Part shown: positions 8,810-19,472 of the stretch, in pieces
Layout of the letters: each line of letters begins with the position of its first letter
Numbering within the stretch: position 1 is the stretch's first letter
Assembly (NCBI RefSeq): GCF_014931375.1
Contig: NZ_CP063117.1
Span: 1,612,501-1,676,500, forward strand
Reading direction: 5' to 3'
Length of the DNA stretch: 64,000 nucleotides
Origin: Haemophilus parainfluenzae
GTDB taxonomy: Bacteria > Pseudomonadota > Gammaproteobacteria > Enterobacterales > Pasteurellaceae
Made by a program: the position numbers and the translations under genes
The notes under the pieces: model-generated
The model's input: only the letters and a program-made list of their open reading frames with translations
The model's database searches: none
What the model was told of the DNA's origin: nothing

Positions 8810-10483
8810 TTAGAAGCCTTCTTTTAGGCTTACCGTTAAGTTAAACACTAAGTGCTCTGGACGGCTGTCTTTGTTATCCGCACAGAAATAACCTTCGCGT
8901 TCAAATTGGTAACCTTTTTCTGGTTCTGCATTTGCAAGGCTTTGTTCTACAAAACCGTGTTTCACCACTAAAGAGGTTGGATTTAACACGCTTTCGATTT
9001 CTTCTGCTGCACCTGGGTTTGGTACGGTGAAAAGACGATCGTATAAACGGAACTCCGCTGGGTGATTATGCACTGCAGATACCCAGTGAATTACCCCTTT
9101 CACTTTGCGACCATCCGCTGGATTTTTACCTAAAGTTTCAGGATCGTAAGTACAGAAGATCGTGGTGATTTCACCATTTGCATCTTTTTCTACACGTTCA
9201 GCTTTAATCACATAAGCGTTACGCAAACGCACTTCTTTACCTAATACTAAACGTTTATATTGTTTATTTGCTTCTTCACGGAAGTCTGCGCGATCAATAT
9301 AAAGCTCTTTCGTAAACGGTAATTGACGCTCACCTAATTCAGGACGATTCGGGTGATTTGGCGCCGTTAAGGTTTCTTCGCCTTCAAAGTTTTCAATCAC
9401 TACACGAACAGGATCAATCACCGCCATTGCGCGTGGTGCGTTTTCGTTTAAATCTTCACGAATGCAAGCTTCAAGTGCAGAATACTCTACGACGTTATCT
9501 TGTTTAGTCACACCGATACGACGGCAGAACTCACGTAATGAAGCCGGTGTATAACCGCGACGACGTAAACCTGAAATCGTTGGCATACGCGGATCGTTCC
9601 AACCATCCACAATGCCATCATTCACTAATTTCAATAATTTACGTTTAGATGTTAATGTGCCTTCTAAATTTAAACGAGAGAATTCATATTGATGCGGCAA
9701 TGGACGTTCAATACTAATATTTTCCAGCACCCAGTCATATAAACGACGGTTGTCTTGGAATTCTAATGTACATAGAGAGTGTGTAATACGCTCAATCGCA
9801 TCAGAGATACAGTGAGTGAAGTCGTACATTGGGTAAATACACCATTTGTCACCGGTTTGGTGATGGCTCGCAAATTTAATACGATAAAGCACGGGATCAC
9901 GCATGACCATAAATGGTGAAGCCATGTCGATTTTTGCACGAAGACTTAATGTACCTTCAGCAAATTCGCCATTTTTCATTCTTTCAAATAACGCTAAGTT
10001 TTCTTCGACACTACGATCACGATATGGACTGTTTTTACCAGGCTCAGTTAATGTACCGCGATACTCACGCATTTCATCTGGAGAAAGTTCATCCACATAC
10101 GCTAAACCTTTTTCGATTAACTCAATGGCATAGCCATAAAGTTCATCGAAATAATCAGACGCATAACGCGGTTCGCCTTCCCATTTAAAGCCTAACCATT
10201 CTACATCGGCTTTAATGGAATCCACATATTCCACGTCTTCTTTCACCGGATTGGTATCGTCAAAACGTAGGTTACATAAACCGTTATATTCTTTTGCTAA
10301 CCCAAAGTTTAAGCAAATCGATTTTGCGTGGCCAATATGCAAATAGCCATTTGGCTCAGGCGGGAAACGAGTATGAACACTTTTGTGTTTACCCGAAGCT
10401 AAATCTTCATCAATAATTTGAGTAATGAAATTGTGTGTGCGGGTATTTTCCGCATTTTCTAGAGTGTGTTCTGTATTGCTCAT
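8810..10483 (-). CDS. glnS: Glutaminyl-tRNA synthetase
   Basis: GlnRS charges tRNA-Gln. The start [10 protein letters not shown] (557 residues) is chosen; the frame runs on to 10573 but the extra part includes an uptake signal and is unlike the family. Class I signatures are present: [15 protein letters not shown] (HIGH motif) near residue 35 and [11 protein letters not shown] (KMSKS-type) near residue 268, followed by the beta-barrel anticodon-binding domains. It is divergent from the macA-like operon. Confidence 0.97.
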   Translation of the reverse strand: MSNTEHTLENAENTRTHNFITQIIDEDLASGKHKSVHTRFPPEPNGYLHIGHAKSICLNFGLAKEYNGLCNLRFDDTNPVKEDVEYVDSIKADVEWLGFKWEGEPRYASDYFDELYGYAIELIEKGLAYVDELSPDEMREYRGTLTEPGKNSPYRDRSVEENLALFERMKNGEFAEGTLSLRAKIDMASPFMVMRDPVLYRIKFASHHQTGDKWCIYPMYDFTHCISDAIERITHSLCTLEFQDNRRLYDWVLENISIERPLPHQYEFSRLNLEGTLTSKRKLLKLVNDGIVDGWNDPRMPTISGLRRRGYTPASLREFCRRIGVTKQDNVVEYSALEACIREDLNENAPRAMAVIDPVRVVIENFEGEETLTAPNHPNRPELGERQLPFTKELYIDRADFREEANKQYKRLVLGKEVRLRNAYVIKAERVEKDANGEITTIFCTYDPETLGKNPADGRKVKGVIHWVSAVHNHPAEFRLYDRLFTVPNPGAAEEIESVLNPTSLVVKHGFVEQSLANAEPEKGYQFEREGYFCADNKDSRPEHLVFNLTVSLKEGF

Positions 10484-10627
10484 AAATTTCTCAATAAATT
10501 GAAAATAATTTCTCCATTCTATACGAAAAGTCTGGCGTTGTGAATTTGATCCCAAAACTAACCGCACTTTCATTAAATTAATACTGAATTTTTGAGGATT
10601 TTTAGGTCTAACTTGAAGATTTTTCGT

Positions 10628-10678
10628 GCAAACTGAAAAGTTTGCCTTTAGAATACACCTTCACTGAACAAACGTTCA
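10628..10678 (+). promoter_or_regulatory. Promoter and operator region of the MacAB-type operon
   Basis: A -10-like TAGAAT lies at 10649-10654. Upstream is an inverted repeat GCAAACT-GAAA-AGTTTGC (10628-10645). Downstream of the -10 is TGAAC-AAAC-GTTCA (10665-10678), the sort of site TetR-family efflux repressors use. No regulator gene is adjacent. Repeats are seen; repression is inferred. Confidence 0.45.
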
Positions 10679-10706
10679 TTTTTTTATTTGGGATGACAAA
10701 GTCTTT

Positions 10707-11888
10707 ATGAAAAAACGCTTTTTTATTTTACTTGGATTACTCATTGCTGCTGGCGCAGCTTATTATTTTTTCTCAAGCAATAGCAAGCAAGAAACCACCT
10801 ATCTGACTGAATCGGTTACACGTGGCAATGTGGAAAAAACAGTTGTTGCCTCTGGTTCGGTTGAAAGCGTAAATGAAGTTGATGTTGGTGCCCAAGCTTC
10901 GGGTAAAATTACCAAACTCTATGTCAAATTAGGACAAGAAATCAAAAAAGGCGAAATGATCGCAGATATTGATTCTACAACCCAAATTAATACCTTAAAT
11001 ACCAAAAAGGCGGCATTGGTTAGCTATCAAGCGCAATTAAAAGCGAAGCGAACCGCTTATGATGTAGCCCTTTCAAGCTATAACCGCTTATCAAAACTTT
11101 ATACACAAAAAGCGACATCTTTAGATAGTCTGAATACAGCTAAAAGCACCCTTGATAATGCGAAAGCGGAAATGGAAGCCATTGAAGCCAATATCAAACA
11201 AGCTGAAATTGAAGTGAATACCGCAGAAACCAATGTGGGTTATACAAAAATTACCGCACCAATGGATGGTACCGTCATTTCTGTGCCCGTTTCTGAAGGT
11301 CAAACTGTTAATGCCAACCAAACGACGCCAACAATTGTGACCATTGCCGATTTAAGCAAAATGAAAATTAAACCTGAAATTTCAGAAGGCGACATTACCA
11401 AAGTTAAAGCAGGCCAAGAAGTCAGCTTTACTATTTTATCTGATAGCCAAACCGTGTATCACTCTGTCATTGATTCTGTTGATCCTGCCAATACCACGAC
11501 AAGTGATAGCTCTTCAACATCATCTTCGACAAGTTCAAGTAGCAGCTCCACAACCAGTGCGATTTACTATTATGCCAATGTACTGATTGATAATCCTGAT
11601 CGAACTTTACGCATCGGAATGACGACAGAAAACAACATCAAAATTGCCAATGCCAAAGACGTGTTATTGGTTTCCAATATGGCTATTCAAAAACGTGATG
11701 GCAAAAGCTTTGTCAATGTATTGAATGACAAAAATCAGCCTGAACAGCGTGAAGTTGAAACCGGTGTACAAAATGATTTCCAAAGTGAAATCAAATCCGG
11801 CTTAAACGAAGGTGAAAAAGTTATCGTGTCACAAGTGGCTAATGGTGAAAAAGTTGGCTCTATGCCTCGTGGTCCAAGAATGTTCTAA
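10707..11888 (+). CDS. macA: MacA-like periplasmic adaptor of an efflux pump
   Basis: This 393-residue membrane-fusion protein would link an inner-membrane MacB-type ABC transporter to an outer-membrane channel. One amino-terminal membrane helix (about residues 5-22) is followed by a lipoyl half (VDVGAQASGKITKLYVKLGQ), an alpha-hairpin coiled coil (about 85-160), the second lipoyl half (YTKITAPMDGTVISVPVSEG) and beta-barrel domains. A serine/threonine-rich insert around residues 268-288 is unusual and probably a flexible loop. macB follows after 17 bases, with an uptake signal in the gap. Substrate unknown. Confidence 0.88.
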   Translation: MKKRFFILLGLLIAAGAAYYFFSSNSKQETTYLTESVTRGNVEKTVVASGSVESVNEVDVGAQASGKITKLYVKLGQEIKKGEMIADIDSTTQINTLNTKKAALVSYQAQLKAKRTAYDVALSSYNRLSKLYTQKATSLDSLNTAKSTLDNAKAEMEAIEANIKQAEIEVNTAETNVGYTKITAPMDGTVISVPVSEGQTVNANQTTPTIVTIADLSKMKIKPEISEGDITKVKAGQEVSFTILSDSQTVYHSVIDSVDPANTTTSDSSSTSSSTSSSSSSTTSAIYYYANVLIDNPDRTLRIGMTTENNIKIANAKDVLLVSNMAIQKRDGKSFVNVLNDKNQPEQREVETGVQNDFQSEIKSGLNEGEKVIVSQVANGEKVGSMPRGPRMF

Positions 11889-11905
11889 AAGTGCGGTAGA
11901 AATTA

Positions 11906-13837
11906 ATGAATATTATTGAAATTAAGGATCTCAACCGTTACTTCGGTGAAGGTGAAAATCGCGTTCATATTTTGAAGAATGTCTCTTTAAATATTGAAAA
12001 AGGCGATTTTGTAGCGATTATTGGGCAGTCAGGTTCCGGCAAATCGACCTTGATGAATATCATCGGATGCTTGGATACAGCAACCAGTGGTTCTTACAAA
12101 ATCAATGGCAAAGAAACTATTGAATTAAGCAAAGATCAGCTGTCAGATTTACGTAGCCAAAAATTCGGCTTTATTTTCCAACGCTATAACTTATTGTCGA
12201 GTTTAACTGCCGCTGAAAACGTCGCCTTGCCTGCTATTTATGCAGGAATGTCGCAAGAAAAACGTCTTTCTCGTGCAAAACAACTTTTAGAAAAATTAGG
12301 TTTAGGTGATAAATGGCAAAATAAACCAAGCCAGCTTTCCGGTGGTCAGCAACAACGTGTGAGTATTGCACGTGCATTGATGAATGGTGGCGAAATTATT
12401 TTAGCCGATGAACCCACTGGCGCATTGGATTCGCAAAGTGGTCAAAATGTAATGGAAATTCTGCGTCAATTACACGCAGAGGGACACACCATTATTATGG
12501 TAACCCACGACCGAGAAATTGCGGCCAGTGCGAATCGTGTGATTGAAATTAAAGACGGTGAAATCATTGGCGATACGCAAAAAGAAACAGTAAAAAGTGC
12601 GGTCGAAAATCCAACCAAATCTAAACCGCACTTTGGGTTTAGCAAAGATCAATTTGTAGAAGCCTTTCGTATGTCTGTGAGTGCTATTATTGCCCACAAA
12701 ATGCGTTCTCTTTTAACCATGCTCGGGATTATCATCGGGATTACGTCTGTGGTTTCTGTCGTGGCATTGGGAAATGGTTCACAGCAAAAAATCTTAGAAA
12801 ATATTCGAGGAATTGGGACGAGCACCATAACGATTTTTAATGGTACAGGCTTTGGTGATCGTCGTGCTGAACAAATGCAGAATCTCACAATTAATGATGC
12901 AACTGCCTTAAATCAACAAAGTTATGTACAAAGTGTCACGCCGAATAGCTCATCAAGTGGCACATTAATTTATGGCAACCAAACTTTCTCCTCGACCAGT
13001 TTAAAAGGTGTAGGAGAACAATATTTTGATGTAGATGGCTTAAAACTAAAATCCGGTAATTTATTTTCGGCTCAAGATGTCGCTGATAACAACCAAGTAG
13101 CCTTAATCGATGAAAGTGCGAAAAAGTCGATTTTCCCAGATGAAAATCCCATCGGCAAAATTGTGATGTTTAATAAACGTCCATTACGTATTATTGGCGT
13201 AGTATCTGATAAACAAATGGGCGGGGCAAGTAGTTCACTTAATCTCTATGCGCCTTACACTACTGTGATGAATCGTATTTCGGGCAGCAAAAAAATTGGC
13301 TCGATTACCGTTAAAGTAGATGATTCCGTGAATACTACAGTCGCTGAAAAAGGGATTACTGAATTGCTTACCATGCGTCATGGTAAAAAAGATTTCTTCA
13401 TCATGAATAGCGATACCATCAAACAAACTATTGAAAGCACAACGGGCACGATGAAATTGCTCATTTCCTCTATCGCCTTTATTTCATTAATCGTTGGTGG
13501 GATTGGTGTGATGAATATTATGTTGGTTTCCGTGACAGAGCGAACCAAAGAAATTGGTGTGCGAATGGCTATTGGGGCAAGACAATTCAATATTCTGCAA
13601 CAATTTTTGATTGAAGCAGTGCTAATTTGTTTAATTGGCGGCGTGACGGGTATTCTGCTTTCGGGTTTAATCGGTCTACTATTTAACGTATTTATGACTG
13701 ACTTTACGATGGCATTCTCTACCGGCTCAATTGTTGCAGCGGTGGTCTTCTCTACCCTTATTGGTGTGATCTTCGGCTATATGCCGGCAAAACGTGCAGC
13801 ACAATTAGATCCAATTACAGCTCTTGCTCGAGAATAA
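11906..13837 (+). CDS. macB: MacB-like ABC efflux transporter
   Basis: The 643-residue protein fuses an amino-terminal ATPase to a membrane domain, the MacB plan. Walker A GQSGSGKSTL (about residue 39), signature LSGGQQQRVSIARA and Walker B IILADEPTGALD are intact. After a linker there is one helix near 270, a large periplasmic domain and three carboxy-terminal helices, with the VTERTKEIGVRMAIGA motif of the FtsX/MacB family. An inverted pair of uptake signals (12595-12633) encodes part of the linker. It probably exports a peptide, macrolide or lipid-like substrate with its neighbours. Confidence 0.92.
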   Translation: MNIIEIKDLNRYFGEGENRVHILKNVSLNIEKGDFVAIIGQSGSGKSTLMNIIGCLDTATSGSYKINGKETIELSKDQLSDLRSQKFGFIFQRYNLLSSLTAAENVALPAIYAGMSQEKRLSRAKQLLEKLGLGDKWQNKPSQLSGGQQQRVSIARALMNGGEIILADEPTGALDSQSGQNVMEILRQLHAEGHTIIMVTHDREIAASANRVIEIKDGEIIGDTQKETVKSAVENPTKSKPHFGFSKDQFVEAFRMSVSAIIAHKMRSLLTMLGIIIGITSVVSVVALGNGSQQKILENIRGIGTSTITIFNGTGFGDRRAEQMQNLTINDATALNQQSYVQSVTPNSSSSGTLIYGNQTFSSTSLKGVGEQYFDVDGLKLKSGNLFSAQDVADNNQVALIDESAKKSIFPDENPIGKIVMFNKRPLRIIGVVSDKQMGGASSSLNLYAPYTTVMNRISGSKKIGSITVKVDDSVNTTVAEKGITELLTMRHGKKDFFIMNSDTIKQTIESTTGTMKLLISSIAFISLIVGGIGVMNIMLVSVTERTKEIGVRMAIGARQFNILQQFLIEAVLICLIGGVTGILLSGLIGLLFNVFMTDFTMAFSTGSIVAAVVFSTLIGVIFGYMPAKRAAQLDPITALARE

Positions 13838-13867
13838 AGAAATTTTGTAAAACACAAAAGAGCGGTT

Positions 13868-13896
13868 AAAATTCTTACTAATTTTTGACCGCACTT
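13868..13896 (+). terminator. Imperfect inverted uptake-signal hairpin between macB and the OMF gene
   Basis: A degenerate uptake signal (GAGCGGT) faces an exact one (13888-13896), giving a hairpin of roughly 12 bp with mismatches. It may attenuate rather than end transcription, as the next gene belongs to the same pump. Confidence 0.4.
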
Positions 13897-13921
13897 TAAT
13901 TAAAAAGAAAGGAAAAAATCC

Positions 13922-15289
13922 ATGTTAAAAATGAAAAAATTAACCTTAGCAATCGCGATGGCAACGGCTCTAGCAGGTTGTGCTAACATCGGCGATTCTT
14001 ATAAAGCGAGCCAGCAGGATTACCAAAATTATGCGGAAATCACCAAACAATTTAATGTAAAAGAAAACTGGTGGGCGCTTTACAATGATTCACAATTAAA
14101 TCGTGTGGTAGAACAAGCATTAGTCAACAACAAAGATTTAGCCAAAGCTTCTGTTGCCGTAAACCGTGCTCTATATAATGCAAACCTTGCAGGCGCAAAT
14201 TTAATTCCGGCATTTAGTGGTTCAACCCAATCTTCCGCAAGTAAAAATATGAAAACCGGTGGCAGCTCAGCAGTAAGCCATCAAGGTGCATTAAATGTGA
14301 GTTATACGTTAGACTTATGGCAACGCTTAGCGGATACGGCTGATGCGGCAGAATGGTCACACAAAGCAACGGCTGAAGATTTAGAAGCAACCAAACTTTC
14401 ACTCATCAACTCTGTTGTGACAACGTATTATCAAATTGCTTATTTAAATGACGCTATCAGCACAACTGAGGAAACCATTAAATACTACAACGACATTAGC
14501 AGCATTATGCAACGTCGTTTATCTCAAGGCGTGGCTGACAGCGCAAGTGTAGATCAAGCACAACAAGCGGTATTGAACGCACGTAACAACTTGATCAACT
14601 ATCAAACACAACGTAAAACAGCGGAACAAACTTTACGTAACTTACTAAACTTAAAACCGGAAGAAGCATTAAATATCAACTTCCCACACATTCTTAATGT
14701 GAAAAATGTGGGCGTAAATTTAAATGTGCCTGTTTCTGTCATTGCGAATCGTCCTGATGTGAAAGGCTATCAATATCGCTTAAGCAGTGCATTCAAAAAT
14801 GCGAAAGCAACCGAAAAAGGTTGGTTCCCAGAAGTGACTTTAGGCGGCAGCTTAACATCAAGTGGTACTAAAGTCGGTAACGCATTGCACAATCCAGTTG
14901 GTACAGGGTTAATCGGTATTAGCCTACCATTCCTCAACTGGAATACGGTGAAATGGAACGTGAAAATCTCTGAAGCCGATTATGAAACCGCACGTTTAAA
15001 CTACGAGCAAAGCATCACTAAAGCCTTAAACGATGTAGATACTAACTACTTCGCCTATACACAAGCGCAAAGTGCCTTTGCTAACTTGCAAAAAACACAC
15101 AGCTATAATCAACGTATCACCAAATACTATCGTGATCGTTACAATGCTGGTGTATCTGAATTACGTGAATGGCTCGCCGCGGCAAACACAGAGAAAAGCT
15201 CTCAACTTTCTATCTTGAATGCGAAATACAACATCATTCAAGCAGAAAATGCCGTATATAGTTCAATGGCAGGTTATTACTCCCGTTAA
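13922..15289 (+). CDS. TolC/NodT-family outer-membrane efflux lipoprotein
   Basis: The 455-residue protein is an outer-membrane factor of the NodT type. It begins with a signal peptide ending in a lipobox (ALAGC, Cys about residue 19), so it is probably a lipoprotein. Two repeated coiled-coil halves follow (ENWWALYNDSQLNRVVEQAL, then the second repeat with NRPDVKGYQYRLSSAF). With the upstream adaptor and MacB-like genes it completes a tripartite pump. An alternative start is Met4. A GAAAGGA ribosome site precedes the ATG. Confidence 0.9.
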   Translation: MLKMKKLTLAIAMATALAGCANIGDSYKASQQDYQNYAEITKQFNVKENWWALYNDSQLNRVVEQALVNNKDLAKASVAVNRALYNANLAGANLIPAFSGSTQSSASKNMKTGGSSAVSHQGALNVSYTLDLWQRLADTADAAEWSHKATAEDLEATKLSLINSVVTTYYQIAYLNDAISTTEETIKYYNDISSIMQRRLSQGVADSASVDQAQQAVLNARNNLINYQTQRKTAEQTLRNLLNLKPEEALNINFPHILNVKNVGVNLNVPVSVIANRPDVKGYQYRLSSAFKNAKATEKGWFPEVTLGGSLTSSGTKVGNALHNPVGTGLIGISLPFLNWNTVKWNVKISEADYETARLNYEQSITKALNDVDTNYFAYTQAQSAFANLQKTHSYNQRITKYYRDRYNAGVSELREWLAAANTEKSSQLSILNAKYNIIQAENAVYSSMAGYYSR

Positions 15290-15295
15290 AATCAT

Positions 15296-15329
15296 GATTA
15301 AGGAAGTTTCGGCTTCCTTAATCTTTTTT
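15296..15329 (+). terminator. Rho-independent terminator of the efflux operon
   Basis: An 11-bp stem (GATTAAGGAAG with CTTCCTTAATC) with a 6-base loop is followed by six T. It begins just after the OMF stop. Confidence 0.9.
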
Positions 15330-15342
15330 ATGGACATGAAAA

Positions 15343-15972
15343 ATGAAAAAACAACTGACTTTTTATTTCATCCGCCACGGTAAAACTGTTTGGAATACGG
15401 AAGGTTTAATGCAAGGTCATGGCGATTCCCCTTTGACTGAAGAAGGCGTTAATGGTGCGAAAAAAACAGGTTTTGCACTTAATAATATTCCTTTTGTCGC
15501 AGCCTACTCTAGCGTATTAAAACGTACCATCGCGACAGCCTCTCATATTATTGGTGAACGAGATATTCCCCTTTTCCATCACCAAGGTTTAAACGAACAA
15601 TATTTTGGTTCTTGGGAAGGTCAACTTGTTGATACCTTAAGAGAACATCCAGAATTCCAGCAACTTATTAAAGATCCTGCCAATTACAAAGCTCAAGTAA
15701 ATGGTGGAGAAACATTCGAACAGCTGGGCGAGCGAGCCATGAAAGCATTGCACGACATTATTAAGATCCACAATCAAGGCAATATTCTCATTGTGTCGCA
15801 TGGCCATACTCTACGTTTATTGCTTGCCTTATTAAACGGTGCTACGTGGCAAAATCACCGCGATGAAGATAAATCAGTATCTCTCATTAACACCTCAATT
15901 AGTGTTGTGCATTATGACGATGAGAACGGTTTTTGCGTTGAGAAAATAAATGATGCGGATCATTTAAAATAA
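15343..15972 (+). CDS. Histidine-phosphatase (phosphoglycerate-mutase-like) family protein
   Basis: The 209-residue protein has the phosphohistidine motif YFIRHGKTVWN at about residues 8-18 and the second catalytic histidine in ILIVSHGHTLRLLL near residue 150, as in GpmB/PhoE-like phosphatases. It is a cytoplasmic enzyme acting on some phosphorylated metabolite; the substrate cannot be told from sequence. It stands between a strong terminator and an inverted uptake-signal terminator, so it is probably transcribed alone. Confidence 0.85.
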   Translation: MKKQLTFYFIRHGKTVWNTEGLMQGHGDSPLTEEGVNGAKKTGFALNNIPFVAAYSSVLKRTIATASHIIGERDIPLFHHQGLNEQYFGSWEGQLVDTLREHPEFQQLIKDPANYKAQVNGGETFEQLGERAMKALHDIIKIHNQGNILIVSHGHTLRLLLALLNGATWQNHRDEDKSVSLINTSISVVHYDDENGFCVEKINDADHLK

Positions 15973-15993
15973 GCAAATTTACCTAAAAAAATA

Positions 15994-16022
15994 ACCGCAC
16001 TTTGGATGACCTAAAGTGCGGT
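15994..16022. terminator. Inverted uptake-signal terminator between convergent genes
   Basis: Exact uptake-signal cores face each other at 15994-16002 and 16014-16022, forming AACCGCACTTT/AAAGTGCGGTT with a short loop and T-rich sequence on the right. It serves the histidine-phosphatase gene and mrp. Confidence 0.8.
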
Positions 16023-16045
16023 TAATTTTTATGATGTTTTTGTGA

Positions 16046-17158
16046 TTATTTCACTTCGCGGAATAAAATCTCGCTTGGAATCACAGACCCTTGCCAGTAA
16101 AGCTCAGTTGATACTTTCTCCGCTAAATCTAAGAAAGATTTCGCAATTTCACTGTCTGGTGCGGCAACTACAGTTGGTTTACCCGCATCCAAATCTTGAC
16201 GAACTTGGATATTCAACGGTAACTGACCTAATACTTTCACATTATATTTTTGTGCCATTTTTTCTGCACCACCGGTACCAAAAATCGCTTCGTGATGACC
16301 ACAATTACTACAAATATGCATAGACATATTTTCCACAATACCTAACACTGGCACAGATACACGTTCAAACATCGACACGCCTTTCACCGCATCTAATAAC
16401 GCAATATCTTGTGGCGTCGTCACTACTACAGCCCCCGTTACAGGGATTTGTTGTGAAAGGGTTAATTGGATATCACCTGTACCCGGTGGCATATCGATCA
16501 CTAAGTAATCTAAGCTATCCCATAAGGTTTCATTTAAAAGTTGGCTTAATGCACTACTTGCCATTGGACCTCGCCAAATGGTTGCATTATCTTCATCCAT
16601 TAAGAAACCGATTGAGTTGGCAGATAAACCATACGCTTTAATTGGGGTGATATGTTGGTTATCTGGTGAAGTTGGGCGTTGATGCGGCGCACCTAACATA
16701 TGCGGAATAGATGGGCCGTAAATATCTGCATCTAAGATCCCCACACGAGCACCCTGAGCTTGTAAAGCAAGTGCAAGATTCACCGAAACGGACGATTTCC
16801 CTACCCCACCTTTGCCTGAAGTCACCGCGATGATGTTCTTCACACCTTTTACAGCTGGTTGATTATTTGCACGTTTTAACGTTGCGATTTGATAATTCAC
16901 CACCCATTTGATTTCTTTGCTATCTGTTGCTTTTAATAAAGCATCAGAAAGCTGCTGTTTCACTTGCTCCACGCCAGTGTTCCATGCAAAAGGCAATTGT
17001 AATTCAATACGTAATACGTCACCGCCTTTTTCAACTTTCTTCAAAGTCTTTAATTCGATTAAGTCTTTTTGTAAGGTTGGGTGTTGAAATTGTTGGAAAA
17101 GTTGCAGAACCTGAGATTGTTGTTCTGCCGTTAAATTTTCAGAAAAAGCAGTTGCCAT
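16046..17158 (-). CDS. mrp: Iron-sulfur cluster carrier ATPase Mrp/ApbC
   Basis: This 370-residue P-loop protein of the Mrp/ApbC (NBP35-like) family carries or inserts [4Fe-4S] clusters in the cytoplasm. An amino-terminal MIP18-like domain of about 90 residues is followed by the deviant Walker A GKGGVGKSSVSVNL near residue 114 and the conserved CSNCGHHEAIFGTGG, whose CxxC binds the cluster. Length and order match E. coli ApbC. It is divergent from metG, the pairing found in many gammaproteobacteria. Confidence 0.94.
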   Translation of the reverse strand: MATAFSENLTAEQQSQVLQLFQQFQHPTLQKDLIELKTLKKVEKGGDVLRIELQLPFAWNTGVEQVKQQLSDALLKATDSKEIKWVVNYQIATLKRANNQPAVKGVKNIIAVTSGKGGVGKSSVSVNLALALQAQGARVGILDADIYGPSIPHMLGAPHQRPTSPDNQHITPIKAYGLSANSIGFLMDEDNATIWRGPMASSALSQLLNETLWDSLDYLVIDMPPGTGDIQLTLSQQIPVTGAVVVTTPQDIALLDAVKGVSMFERVSVPVLGIVENMSMHICSNCGHHEAIFGTGGAEKMAQKYNVKVLGQLPLNIQVRQDLDAGKPTVVAAPDSEIAKSFLDLAEKVSTELYWQGSVIPSEILFREVK

Positions 17159-17319
17159 AATATTCCTTTAATAGTAGTAGGTAGTAGAGTAAATTTGTCA
17201 GGGATATTCTACCCCTTTTACACCTCAAATGTTAAGCTAAAAGTATAACTAAACTAGAAAAAATCACACCAATCGGGTAACATACTCACAATTTTTGCAA
17301 AAAGAATAAGAGAAAAATA

Positions 17320-19368
17320 ATGACAACTCAACCTCGTAAAATTTTAGTAACTTGTGCATTACCTTATGCAAATGGTGCCATTCATTTAGGCCATATGTTA
17401 GAACATATTCAAGCGGATATTTGGGTGCGTTTCCAACGTATGCGTGGCAACAAAATTCATTTTGTCTGTGCTGATGACGCACACGGCACACCAATCATGC
17501 TTAATGCTGATAAATTAGGCATTACACCAGAAGAATTAATCGCAAAAGCAAAAGCTGATCACGTACGTGATTTTGCAGGCTTTAATATCAGTTTTGATAA
17601 CTATCACTCTACTCACAGTGCAGAAAATAAACAAATCACCGCTGATATTTACAATAAATTAAAAGCTAAAGGCTTCATTAAAACGAAAGTGATTTCTCAG
17701 TTATTCGATCCTGAAAAGAATATGTTCTTACCGGATCGTTTCGTTAAAGGGACTTGTCCAAAATGTAAAGCTGAAGATCAATATGGTGATAACTGCGAAG
17801 TTTGTGCTTCGACTTATAGCCCTATGGATTTAATTAATCCGCGTTCTGCTGTATCAGGTGCAACACCAATCATTAAAGAATCTGAACACTTCTTCTTTGA
17901 CTTACCTGCTTTTGAAAGGATGTTAAAAGAATGGACTCGCTCTGGCTCACTTCAACCGGAAATTGCAAACAAAATGCAAGAATGGTTTGAAAGTGGTTTG
18001 CAACAATGGGATATCTCTCGTGATGCCCCTTATTTTGGTTTTGAAATTCCAGGTGCAAAAGATAAATTCTTCTATGTTTGGCTAGATGCCCCAATCGGCT
18101 ACATGGCTTCATTCAAAAATCTCTGCGATCGTGAAGGCATTGATTTTAATGAATTCTGGGGAGAAAACAGCGATGCAGAACTTTATCACTTTATTGGTAA
18201 AGATATCGTGTATTTCCACAGTCTATTCTGGCCGGCGATGTTAGAAGGTAGCGAATTCCGCAAACCAACCAATGTGTTTGCTCACGGTTATGTCACCGTA
18301 GATGGCGCCAAAATGTCAAAATCACGCGGTACATTTATCCAAGCCAGCACCTATTTAAATCACATTGATCCAGAATGTTTGCGTTACTACTACGCAGCGA
18401 AATTAAACGATCGTATCGAAGATCTTGATTTCAATTTGGAAGATTTCGTTCAACGTGTAAACACTGATATCGTGAATAAATTAGTCAATTTAGCGTCTCG
18501 TAATGCGGGCTTTATCACAAAACGTTTTGAAGGCAAATTAGCAGATAAACTAGAAGATGAAGCGCTTTTCAATGAATTCACTGCACAAGCTGAACAAATC
18601 GCTACTTATTATGAAAGCCGCGAATATAACAAAGCAATTCGTGAAATCATGGCATTAACCGATAAAGCCAATAAATATATCGATGAAAAAGCCCCTTGGA
18701 TCATTGCGAAAGAAGAAGGCAAAGAGGCTGAATTACAAGCAGTTTGCTCAATGGGTATCGAGCTTTTCCGCGTATTAATGTCTTACTTAAAACCGGTTCT
18801 TCCAAAACTGGCTGAACGTGCAGAAGCGTTTTTACAAACAGAATTAACTTGGAATAATATTGCACAGCCTTTATTAGGCCATCAACTTACTCCATTTAAA
18901 GCCCTTTTCTCGCGTTTAGAGAAAAAACAAATTGATGCTGTTGTAGAAGAAACCAAGGCTCTTTTCGCTGAAGCAAACAAAGCGACAGAAAAAACAGTGG
19001 CAAAAGCGACCGCACTTTCAAATGTTGAACCAATAGCTGACACTATTACCATTGATGATTTTGCTAAAATCGATATGCGTGTGGCAAAAGTGTTAAAATG
19101 TGAAGCGGTACCTGAATCAAACAAACTCTTACGTTTTGAATTAGATTTAGGTGACCATACTCGCCAAGTGTTCTCAGGCATTAAAGCCGCTTATAACAAA
19201 CCTGAAGAATTAGAAGGTCGTTTTGTTATTGTGGTTGCAAACCTTGCTCCACGTAAAATGAAATTTGGTGTATCAGAAGGAATGATTCTTTCTGCTGGTA
19301 CTGGCGGAAGTGATTTATTCTTACTTTCAGCGGATAGCGGTGTTACTGCTGGTATGCAAGTAAAATAA
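17320..19368 (+). CDS. metG: Methionyl-tRNA synthetase
   Basis: MetRS charges initiator and elongator tRNA-Met. The 682-residue protein has the HIGH motif in [11 protein letters not shown], a zinc knuckle with cysteines in [19 protein letters not shown], the KMSKS motif in [11 protein letters not shown] and a carboxy-terminal Trbp111-like tRNA-binding domain from about residue 580 ([15 protein letters not shown]). The linker to that domain carries an uptake-signal core (19009-19017) translated as ATALS. Confidence 0.97.
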   Translation: MTTQPRKILVTCALPYANGAIHLGHMLEHIQADIWVRFQRMRGNKIHFVCADDAHGTPIMLNADKLGITPEELIAKAKADHVRDFAGFNISFDNYHSTHSAENKQITADIYNKLKAKGFIKTKVISQLFDPEKNMFLPDRFVKGTCPKCKAEDQYGDNCEVCASTYSPMDLINPRSAVSGATPIIKESEHFFFDLPAFERMLKEWTRSGSLQPEIANKMQEWFESGLQQWDISRDAPYFGFEIPGAKDKFFYVWLDAPIGYMASFKNLCDREGIDFNEFWGENSDAELYHFIGKDIVYFHSLFWPAMLEGSEFRKPTNVFAHGYVTVDGAKMSKSRGTFIQASTYLNHIDPECLRYYYAAKLNDRIEDLDFNLEDFVQRVNTDIVNKLVNLASRNAGFITKRFEGKLADKLEDEALFNEFTAQAEQIATYYESREYNKAIREIMALTDKANKYIDEKAPWIIAKEEGKEAELQAVCSMGIELFRVLMSYLKPVLPKLAERAEAFLQTELTWNNIAQPLLGHQLTPFKALFSRLEKKQIDAVVEETKALFAEANKATEKTVAKATALSNVEPIADTITIDDFAKIDMRVAKVLKCEAVPESNKLLRFELDLGDHTRQVFSGIKAAYNKPEELEGRFVIVVANLAPRKMKFGVSEGMILSAGTGGSDLFLLSADSGVTAGMQVK

Positions 19369-19379
19369 TTTAATATTTA

Positions 19380-19400
19380 GGCGACTTCGGTCGCCTTTTT
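19380..19400 (+). terminator. Rho-independent terminator of metG
   Basis: Stem GGCGAC/GTCGCC with a TTCG tetraloop is followed by six T. Confidence 0.92.
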
Positions 19401-19472
19401 TATTGCCAAATAGAACCAAATACCCTACCATATCAATCAGCTATTTATCACGCAAATTAAAAGGAATTCATT

